Source: Marsupella aquatica
Taxonomy: Eukaryota; Marchantiophyta
Assembly: GCA_973895155.1 (NCBI GenBank)
Contig: OZ316895.1
Location: 1,116,001-1,180,000, forward strand
DNA: 64,000 nt
Direction: 5' to 3'
Shown: piece after piece, positions 55,460 through 64,000 of the stretch
Layout of the letters: the number at the start of each line of letters is the position of its first letter
Numbering within the stretch: the stretch's first letter is position 1
Notes under the pieces: generated by a model
Seen by the model: the letters and a program-made list of their open reading frames with translations, nothing else
Database searches by the model: none
Told to the model about the DNA's origin: nothing
Translations under genes and position numbers: made by a program

Positions 55460-56780
55460 ATCGAGGCGACAATGGATAGAAGAATGATGAAGTACCACTG
55501 AATCATAGAACCGGAGAAGACACGGGAATGACAGGAACGTGAGCAACAATGGGAAACGACACCGATGAAGAATGTGGAGAAGGGAAAAGAAACGGAAATG
55601 AAGAATGCAGCGGATGAAATGGAGATGGCAGGAAGAAAGTGGGACAACGAAGGAGTAGAATCGCGCGAGCTGCAACAAAGGGAATATCAAATCCTCGATC
55701 GAATCGCAGGAAGCAGAGGCTCAAGTAAAACAAAAAGATAAGCATCTCAGTTCTGAAACGACAAAAGCAAGCAAGTCCATCATTCGATCACAATAGATGA
55801 ATAGAATCATCTTACTTTATGTCGTGAAGAATGCACAAATAGACATAAGACCTCAAGAACCAAGTTCCCGGATCAGCAGTACACATCATAAGGTTATACC
55901 AACAATACTAAAGGAATTACAAAAGAGCATATAGTAGGAATTAATGCAGGAACCACAAATTAACTTAAACACGAGGCAACCAAGAGAAGGATTAAAATCC
56001 AGACTCCAGGCTATAATTAGATCTAGATGAATTATTAATCAGACCACACAAAGATCCGATTAAAAACTACTTAGGGGAGTCTAAAAATCAGAGCGTAAAA
56101 ACACGAGGAAAAAAGTTAAAATTAGTTCTGAATCAATTCCCATCACGATAAGAAAAGGGGTAAACAAGTATACCAAAAACTCCTAGCCAAAAGCACGTCA
56201 TGGGAAGAGAGCGTAACAAAGTGGTAACGTGTGTGCAGACCAGTCGCAGGATTACAGGAAGAAGGACGCCAACAACAACTCAAATTCAAGAAGCTGACAG
56301 AAGGACTGGAATAAAATAACGAACAGAACTAGACAGAGCTAGAACAACAGGATTATCGACACGACATAGGAAGGTAGACGAGTAGACGAGGGAGATTAGT
56401 AAACACAGGGTAACAAAGGGTAAACAAAATTCAAGAATATCAGGATCCTCAATATAAATGCGAGAACAAAGGGAAAAACTACATAAGGTAAAAGTATATG
56501 AGAAACAAGAAGGTACATCTGATGACACAGGCAGTAAAAACAAAACAAAAAATCACGATCTAGTGGATAGAATCAAGAATACCTTAGCGCACATAGTACA
56601 ATCAACACCAGTTCTACAATAAGGGCCAAGAAGCTGATATAAACGAAGGAAAAAAGGAAACAAGTATAGAACATACAGATCAGCAAAAGTCACTCATAAC
56701 ACGAGGCAAGCAAAAACGGGACTAGCACCTACGAGCAGACAGTTAGCGGGTACACGAAAATCTAGTACATAGTGCATTAA
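55460..56780 (+). other. A-rich, T-poor region, probable LINE 5' UTR
   Basis: The plus strand is strikingly purine-rich up to the start of LINE ORF1 and has no plus-strand ORF. Such asymmetric leaders are expected of L1-type elements. The true 5' end and a target-site duplication were not found. Confidence 0.45.
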
Positions 56781-56782
56781 GG

Positions 56783-58588
56783 ATGATGGCGAAGCTTAGT
56801 GACATTTTCCGAGCTGAAGGGATACAATGTGCGATGAGGGACAACCCAAACAAGGGAGCCGCAGTTCTGACGGACATAGAGACTAAGTTGGTGTCTAATC
56901 CCGAGGAAGATATAATGACGAAGGGAGGAGAGGGAGATAGGCCAGACAGCTTCGGTACCGGGGTGGATAATGTCACCAGCTGTATCAATAAGTGGACAAT
57001 CTCATCAGAGTGCCAGACAACGATCAACTCCCTATCGGCAAATCGACTGCTGAATGATAGCAGTAAAGTTCAGTACCAGATGGAGGTAAGTATCAAAGCT
57101 ACGTCGATTACGGTTTCAGATCTCCTTTCTAAAGCAATCCTATTCTTCTTTGCAGGAAGAGTTCCATCTTTTACTCAATTCCATAAGTGGGCCAAAGAGG
57201 AATTTAACTTTAAAAGGAAATGGATAATGACAAGCACTAAATTCGTAGGTGGTAAATACTTTCTTGTCATGTTCGGATCTCCAGCGCATAAACAGTTGGC
57301 TCTGGGTAGCTCTCCATGGTACCTAGGTAGTAAATACGTCTACTGCTCACCATGGGATCCGTCATTTTCCCTCCACTCACCGTTCTTGGGGAAAATGCTG
57401 ATCTGGGTAGTTCTCAAATACCGGGAATTAGCTCTGGAAGGGAGTGGAAAACAAATGTTTGAAAAAATGGGTGAGCTCCTCCACTATAGCTCAGCCACAG
57501 ATGATTCCTCCTCTCCTCATGATCGAGCTTGTATTCTGTGGGACATGAATATGCCTCTCCCTGAAATTCTCGTTATCAGCCTACGGGGAGAGGGATCCAG
57601 TGACCCAATTACGATACATCAAAGAGTGGAATATTCACACATACCATTCGTATGCCACAAATGCAAGGAATTGGGTTATGTTGGCGCTAACTGCTCATGG
57701 GTAGATCCGCTCACTCTTCCGAACAATCAGGAATTGGCGCCCAGTGATAATAATATAGTTAAGTTTGGCCCCGAGCCTCAGGTGGACAGAGATAGTAATG
57801 GAGACCCGGTTAGGAGTAGTATGGAGACCCAATTGGGATCTGGCAATCCTGCCAGGGGTCTGCTCCCGACCCCACCACTAAGCTTGTGCTCAACAGCAGC
57901 TAAGATTCCTTACCAAATGTTCATAAATAACCGTGAGGTCGCTATCCCATCGGGGACTCAGACTCTATTCCCAGGCGTAACAAGCTTCTTGCCTACAAAG
58001 AAAAGAACTAATGAAATGGCGAATGGATTTATCCTCAACATGGTATCTGGTGCTAACAACCTCTATCCGACCCAGTTCGCAGTACCTTGGATCGACGCAT
58101 CATCTGTGGTTCATTCATCAAATCCATTTGAAATAAGGTCACCGAGATTGAGTGGAATATTCACGGCATATACACAGGCGGGAGCAACAGCAGCTATTCC
58201 AGTTGGCCCCCGGTTGGCATTGATCGAGCCCACCCCGCGGACAGGAAAGGAACAACACAGAAACGGAAGATCAGATCTGTCAAAACCATTGGTTATAAAA
58301 CAAGAATCAGAGCGGAGACATAAGGTTTTGGCTAGGACCTCAGATAACCGGATAGTCAAAAGAAAACAAAAGTTGGGATCGTTATTCGCATCGACAGCAA
58401 GTAAAACTCCAGGTAAGGCATTCACAACACTTCTATACAATCAAATCCTGGGTGAAAGAACCGGTGGATATAACTCTCAAGACGAAACCACATCCATGGA
58501 GGAAGAATCGAGGGGTGAAAATGATTCATCCAGTTCTGAGTATGAATCCACCTCAGAGGCGTCCACCAGAAATCAAGAAATTGATTGA
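56783..58588 (+). CDS. LINE (L1-type) ORF1 protein, open for 601 codons
   Basis: This is the putative nucleic-acid-binding ORF1 protein of a non-LTR retrotransposon, packaged with the element RNA. It starts MMAKLSDIFRAEGIQ and is unbroken to its stop. A DUF4283-like domain covers about residues 110-220 (LLSKAILFFFAGRVPSF, KWIMTSTKFVGGKYFLVMF, LALGSSPWYL, SPWDPSF). A zinc-knuckle follows near residues 290-306 (IPFVCHKCKELGYVGANC). In the usual CX2CX4HX4C pattern the His is Tyr here, so metal binding is doubtful. The C-terminal part is disordered, basic, then acidic (EEESRGENDSSSSEYES). ORF2 begins about 30 bp downstream. The long open frame next to a broken ORF2 suggests a fairly recent insertion or chance survival. 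Confidence 0.9.
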   Translation: MMAKLSDIFRAEGIQCAMRDNPNKGAAVLTDIETKLVSNPEEDIMTKGGEGDRPDSFGTGVDNVTSCINKWTISSECQTTINSLSANRLLNDSSKVQYQMEVSIKATSITVSDLLSKAILFFFAGRVPSFTQFHKWAKEEFNFKRKWIMTSTKFVGGKYFLVMFGSPAHKQLALGSSPWYLGSKYVYCSPWDPSFSLHSPFLGKMLIWVVLKYRELALEGSGKQMFEKMGELLHYSSATDDSSSPHDRACILWDMNMPLPEILVISLRGEGSSDPITIHQRVEYSHIPFVCHKCKELGYVGANCSWVDPLTLPNNQELAPSDNNIVKFGPEPQVDRDSNGDPVRSSMETQLGSGNPARGLLPTPPLSLCSTAAKIPYQMFINNREVAIPSGTQTLFPGVTSFLPTKKRTNEMANGFILNMVSGANNLYPTQFAVPWIDASSVVHSSNPFEIRSPRLSGIFTAYTQAGATAAIPVGPRLALIEPTPRTGKEQHRNGRSDLSKPLVIKQESERRHKVLARTSDNRIVKRKQKLGSLFASTASKTPGKAFTTLLYNQILGERTGGYNSQDETTSMEEESRGENDSSSSEYESTSEASTRNQEID

Positions 58589-58618
58589 ATCTGCCATGAT
58601 AAAAAGTAAGTATTGACG

Positions 58619-61600
58619 ATGGACACCAGCTTTAATGTTGCGATATGGAATGTCTCAGGTCTGTGATCCCAATCGAAAGTGCATAGTGCGTAAATGGATT
58701 TCTGACTTACATTGCTCCCTACATATACTTGTCATATTAGAAATAAAGGCTACCGACTTCCGCCTCAATTATGCTCTCTCGTACATTCTTCCTGGTTATA
58801 AAGCAATAATCTCTTACCCAACCGAGGGGAAGGGGGGAGCTGCAATGCTCCTCCATCCCACACTACGAGTTACGAACTTTGGACAATCACCATCACACAG
58901 TGCTATCTGGGCCTAAATAGACAGTGTCTATGGAAACTTTGGAATAGTTGGGCTCTATGCTGCGAATAGTTCTGCAGCCCGCACTAGTCTCTGGGACCAT
59001 CTCAATGTCATCCTTCCAGGTGGAAACTGGATCATCGACGGGGATTTCAATATGACCAAAAAAATAATTGATTCAGTGGGTAGTCACTCTTCTCTTCTCA
59101 CGGGGTCCGAACTAGCTACCTGGAATGCGTTCAAGAGTCGTCTGGACCTATCAGACGTATATAAACTAGTCCCTAGGGTCTCTGGCTCCCGATATACTTG
59201 GAGACGCGACACACTATCTGGTGTACTCCAATCTCGATTGGACCGATTTTATCTCGGCAACAAAGGCTCCTGGATCGGTCACATCCACTCCCTCTCTCAT
59301 CACTATGACAGACCAATGTCTAATCACTGCCCGGTACTTCTCTCGTGCTCCATTCACTCGCCAGCAGTTGATATAGGATTGGCCTCGTCATACTCTTATT
59401 TCAAAGCGAGTACTTGGGTTATCAAGAATAATCACAACTTGGAAATTTTGAGACAGGCCTGGTTGAACAGCGCATCCGTCTATAGCAACCCTAAGATGGC
59501 TTTCTATCTAGCTTGTAAAAATTTCCGTAGAGAATACAAGGCAATTCAGTCAAAAAAATCTAACAAGCAGATTCTAACTGAAGAACTACGTAGGAATATT
59601 TAGCTTTGCGAACACAATCTGATGCTCATGTATACAATACCGGCAATACCCTTTTGGAGTTACGCGAAGCTGAAACTGCTCTTAGGGACTCAGAATTTCA
59701 TGATGCAATAGATATACGGATGCGGTCCCGTATTCGCTGGCTTGGTCTCGGTGATGCATCATCTAAGTTTTTCTTCAATATCGTCAGGGTGCAACAACAA
59801 AGGGCATCTATTTCGGTTTTAAGGTTGGAAGATGGATCCCTGATCGATGATAGAGATGAGGTGCTTCTAGAGGTCGGAAACTTCTACCGGTCCCTATATT
59901 CTCTAGATGCTCCAGAATCGGAAATAAATATAAAGGCCAGACGCCCGGGCCAGACGGAAGATTCTTGGTTTCTCCTCTCCCCGTTTGTCAGAAGCTGAAT
60001 CCTCTCTTTTGGACTCGATCCCAACTATGGCTGAACTCCTGTTTGCTGCTAACCAATTACAGAAAAACAAAGCACCTGGGATTGATGGTCTAACAATAGA
60101 AGTAATTTTGGGTTGTTGGGACTTTATATCTCCCACTTTCCTAGCTATGTTAGTCTCCTTTTGGTCCGATGGAGTTATGCTACCCGGTTTTGTGGATGGT
60201 GTTATCAAGCTGGTCCCCAAATCAGCTGATCGGACGCGGCTCACGGACTGTAGGCCGATCACTCTATTAAACATATCATACAAAATAATAGCTAAATTGA
60301 TTGCTATCAGGTTGCATAAAGTCCTCCCAAAAATGGTAAATGAACAGCAAACAGGTTTTGTCCCCGGGAGGAATATATTGGATAACATCTCTATTGCTTG
60401 GCTGGCCAGTGACTGGCTTATTACAAATAATGTCCCCGCTCTCTTTTTAAAAATGGATTTCTCTAAAGCCTTTGACCGGGTCGACCATCGATATATCAAA
60501 GAAACATTGGAAATCTCTGGGCTCAGTACTTCTCTCATCCGGATAATTTTAGGTCTGATGAATCGGGCATCCGCAAAGATTCATGTTAATGGTCAATTCT
60601 CTGATCCGATAAATCTGATGAGAGGAGTCCGCCAGGGCTGCCCTCTCGCTCCTCTTATATATGCATTGTCCACACAACCATTGATGGACTGCTTCGATGC
60701 AGCTCTTCAAACTGGGGAAATACATGGGATTAAAATCAATAACGACCTCACGCTATTCCACCGATTCTTTGCAGACGATCTCAGAGTACTAACTCCAGCT
60801 AAGGAGCGTTGCTTCCGAGAGATCTGTGACATGATGGTTCTATATGAACAAGCTGCAGGGGCGAAGCTCAATATCAAGACGACGGAGGTATATACTTTTA
60901 TTATGTATGGATTCCCCTCCGGTTTGGCTCATCGAATCCAAGTGCATCATAATTACCCCGGGACACATATCTAGCTACCTGGGTGCCCCGCTTGGACAGA
61001 ATATTTCCAGGATTCAAATTCAGGACTTTTGTTTAAAAAAACTAAATCGGAGACTAGCTAGCTGGTCTAATAAGAACTTCTCCTTCACCGGGCGGGTCCT
61101 CCTCATCAAACAGGTATTGCTATCCATGACTGTCTATCACATGATGTATGCATATCACGAGAAGGGACTTGCCGAAAACATCCAAAAAACATGTAAAGAC
61201 TTCCTTTGGGGGTTCAACAAAGATGGGGGCCGGAAAACGCCTCTTGTATCCTGGGATTGGATGTGCCTCAGGAAGGAGCTGGGAGGCCTCGGCTTCAAGA
61301 ACATCCAGGTTCAGGCGGCCGCATTGCTTGCTAGATGGGTTGTTCGTATGATCTCGGACCCATCCTCTGAGTGGGCTGTTTTGTTTGGGGCTAACCTTCG
61401 CTTGGCAACATGGAAGAACTCAGTCGCTCTTCGTAACTCTGGATACACCACGATGGACCGATTTCTCTTCTCATCCCCATCGAGCTTTCGGGGTATGAAC
61501 TACACAGCCGGCATCTCGTCGGCTTGGGAGCGGATCAGGAGCAACTTGCATTGGGCTTCCGCCTCTCAAGCAATTCCCGCTAGATGGAGTATCCATGATC

Positions 61601-62530
61601 TTCTCCGAAAGTCGTTTCACTCCCTGGGGATCCCAAGGTCTGCTCTACCCAAGATCCTTTTTGCGTGTCATTGGATTAACCTTCGGTTTGCTTCTGAATT
61701 GTGGAATTGGAGTTCTGGGTGTTGGGTGGATTTCTTACCAGGTATCTCGAGGCTGCGGGGCTACAGTCAAGCTGAAGGAGAGAGCATCCTGGTATTCATT
61801 CGACTACTTCAAACTGGCCCACCTCCTTCTCTTGCACACCAGTTTGTGGACTCTCTGGCAGGGTTTGATAAATCACCGTAGACCAAGATTGCTGAGTAGC
61901 GCCCAGGCTTACAGACTCCTTGATAGCTCTTCTGGGGAGGTCGGCACATTCAACTCTAGGTGGCTCTCTACTGACGATGCAGGCACCTGGAAACGAAGAT
62001 GGAGAAGAATTTGGAGATCAGATTTATCCAATCGGGGGAAAATATTTTTATGGCGTGTTCTAGCAGCTGGCCTTTTCACCGGGAAGCGGGCTCTACAATG
62101 TGGTCATGGAGATGGTTCCTGTCCTTTCTGCCGCGGTATCTTGGAGGACAATCGACACCTTTTTTCCTGTTCCCAAGCAACTACTGCGTGGAACTAAACT
62201 ATATGGTTCTTTGAGCGGCTGCCTGCTGTTTCTCATGTACCGGGAGGATCCTCCCTCACTCGTATCCTGGATTTGGCTCTTGGCCGTTCTCCTCGGCTAT
62301 CTGCTCGACTATTTGTGATCTACGAGACCGTGTGGCTCCTTTGGAAAAACCAAAATAGTCGGTTGTTCCAGGGACAAACCATTATCTTCTCTCCTTATGC
62401 AGCTGCATTATCCGCGGCTCTACATATTCGCTCGGTCGCCCATTGCTCGGATCGTGTTAAAATAAAGCAGCGGCTTTATTATGCAGAAAAATTCATCTCT
62501 CACCCTCTTGCCTATTGTTCCCCTCGTTGA
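58619..62530 (+). pseudogene. LINE (L1-type) ORF2, endonuclease-reverse transcriptase, broken
   Basis: This is the pol-like protein that nicks target DNA and copies the element RNA. The order is AP-type endonuclease (FNVAIWNVSGL at the start, IIDGDFNM, SNHCPV where SDHxP is usual), reverse transcriptase (KNKAPGIDGLT, LTDCRPITLLNISYKI, FVPGRNI, LKMDFSKAFDRVDH, GVRQGCPLAPLIYAL, FFADDLRVL as the FADD catalytic box), then the C-terminal zf-RVT region (WKRRWRRIWRSDLSNRGKIF, CPFCRGILEDNRHLFSC). The reading breaks at a stop with frame change at 58664, a stop at 58914, a stop plus shift near 59601, and shifts near 59960-59990, 60890-60960, about 61880 and about 62200. It is inactive. No RNase H domain was seen. 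Confidence 0.93.
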
Positions 62531-62690
62531 CCCTTGTCCCTGGAGACATCCTCTCTCCCTCTAGTATACCTCTATGATATCTCTATTTGGACTCCCCTCC
62601 TGCCTCAGTAAGCTCTCCTCACTGATCCATAGATAATCCATCCGTATGTTCCCCCTCATTATCATCTCTGTTTTGCTTTGCCAGGAGTCT

Positions 62691-62904
62691 GCTCCCTCTC
62701 CCCTTTGGGTCTCTCTCTTTCCGTGTTACTGGATCCCGGGCTGTCCATTCAGTTCCAGTGGGTTGTACATCCAAAATAATCTATATTGGTCTACAATGCT
62801 ACCTCTCCCCTTTGGGTCTCTCTCTTTCGGTGTTACTGGATCCCGGGCTGTCCATTCAGTTCCAGTGGGTTGTACATCCAAAATAATCTATATTGGTCTA
62901 CAAT
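62691..62904. repeat. Tandem duplication, 107-bp unit, in the LINE 3' region
   Basis: The unit (CTCCCCTTTGGGTCTCTCTC, GTGTTACTGGATCCCGGGCT, GTTCCAGTGGGTTGTACATC, ATAATCTATATTGGTCTACA) runs 62691-62797 and repeats at 62798-62904 with about two differences. The near identity means a recent duplication, or repeated units as in some LINE 3' UTRs. Confidence 0.93.
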
Positions 62905-64000
62905 CTTTCTTTCTCCCAGTATTCTATCGGGACCCCCCTGTACCGACTAGCATTCTCCAGTCCTGGGTCCCGGGATTCAGGTGTTTTCTTGGTTCGATCT
63001 AGGATCCCTTTTGCCCTCCCTTACCTATTCTGTTTGTTCGGCTAATGTCTTCGGCCTCCTCTTTCTACTGCCTTCGGTCCTCCTTCATCCGCAGCCTCCC
63101 CGGTGTCGGGGGAATTTTTAGTTCTTGGGAAGCACTGAGCTCTTGTTTTTCCTATCTTGGAAGAAACCTTTCCAAAATACGCCTTTTCTCACCTCACATT
63201 ACCCTTGCGATCCCCTTTGTCGATCAATTTCTCTCACCGTTATCCTCTAAAATATCTCTCACAACCTTTGTCCCACTCTACGATGAGCGACTTCCTCACA
63301 CTAAGCCTCGAATCGGCCTATCGTCTTTCCACATAACTTACTTCCCAAGTCAAGTCATAGATTGCAATTTCCAACGAATCCTACAATTAGATAAGTCAAT
63401 TATAGAAAACAAAGACTATGATCTTAAGATTTACCATAGATGATATAATCACAGGCTCTGGCATCCTAAGCATAACATTGTATCTTTCATCTCCATACTT
63501 TCTAACTAAACATCTCTACAATCAACCTTTTTACGGCATACCACTCTAATGTCAATAGATGAAGGAAAATCAGACACATTATTAGGAAGCCTATTCAAAT
63601 CTAACTCCGGTACATTTACGGATTGTCTATTAAAATCCATCTAATATAAAATAAAAATAGTTACATTCCATTCATTTCCATAAACAACAATCGGGTATAC
63701 AAATGGTGCATCGCTATTCATAACTGTTTCTATTAACTCAAACCCAAAATGATAAAGAAGATGCATTCTCATGGTATGCTTGCTAAGACAATGAATTCTA
63801 ATTAAGAAAAGATTGACAAATGGCACAGCAGGTGGAGGATAAACTCTAGGTACTCAATTTATCATATTATTCATTACAAGCACACTAAATTGATCTCAAG
63901 ACTAATAAACATAAAACATAAAATAGTTCTAAGGCTAACAATCAAATTAGTACCCAAGCATGGAGGTAAATAATAAACAAGACATGTGCACAAGAGGGGA
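62905..64000. other. LINE 3' flank and AT-rich spacer
   Basis: It is pyrimidine-rich to about 63330, then AT-rich. The LINE 3' end and poly(A) tail were not located. The 132-codon ORF at 63045-63443 has no recognised domain. No gene was seen. Confidence 0.4.

Noticed and set aside
55346-55745. Ser/Phe-rich minus-strand ORFs
   Set aside because: They arise from the purine-rich tandem repeat and LINE leader. Low-complexity readings of an asymmetric sequence.

Overview
The window is nuclear DNA of a land plant. It has spliced genes with GT-AG introns, a plastid-targeted enzyme with a plant-type transit peptide, a GT47 wall glycosyltransferase, plant-type promoter boxes (telo-box, site II) and a dense mix of plant-style transposons. 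The species cannot be fixed from the sequence. Four host genes in 64 kb, set in AT-rich, repeat-rich spacers, suggest a medium or large genome. A non-seed plant (bryophyte or lycophyte) is my guess only. Host genes, left to right: (1) 8679-9477 (+), ribosomal protein L39, three exons, complete at 51 residues. (2) 12626-14228 (-), a NEDP1/SENP8-like deneddylase (C48 cysteine protease) in at least four exons with an intact catalytic His-Asp-Gln-Cys set; its 3' end is unresolved. (3) 32461-34023 (+), a single-exon exostosin-type GT47 glycosyltransferase of the MUR3-like clade, preceded by a GC-richer leader. (4) 36254-39946 (-), a plastid aldo-keto reductase; nine exons join without a phase error into 409 residues, with the catalytic Asp-Tyr-Lys-His present. 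They share no obvious pathway and are ordinary dispersed plant genes. Much of the rest is mobile or repeated DNA. A non-LTR (LINE/L1-type) retrotransposon fills 56.8-62.5 kb: ORF1 is open for 601 codons, but ORF2 (endonuclease, reverse transcriptase, zf-RVT) is broken by stops and frameshifts. Three kinds of terminal-inverted-repeat element can be told apart by target-site duplication: Mutator-like elements (10-bp TSD at 45515-46497, 9-bp at 49162-50480, relatives at 16.3, 20.4 and 40.5 kb), a PIF/Harbinger-like MITE family (3-bp TSDs, at 7901-8259 and 43997-44534, plus a lone end at 35.2 kb) and a hAT-like MITE (8-bp TSD, 51632-51876, with a decayed inverted relative at 53.1 kb). Two copies of a probable tRNA-derived SINE lie at 23.9 kb (+) and 43.6-43.9 kb (-). 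A decayed DUF3504 (Crypton/ZMYM-type) recombinase-like sequence lies at 3.0-4.1 kb. Tandem arrays occur at 6.35-6.96, 7.64, 10.3-10.8, 17.74, 22.7-23.3, 55.4 and 62.7 kb. No rRNA gene, convincing standalone tRNA gene or CRISPR array was seen. The most interesting items are the shared-terminus Mutator-like family with its long-arm foldback member, the SINE pair, the DUF3504 relic, and the alternative in-frame 3' splice site beside the deneddylase active site.
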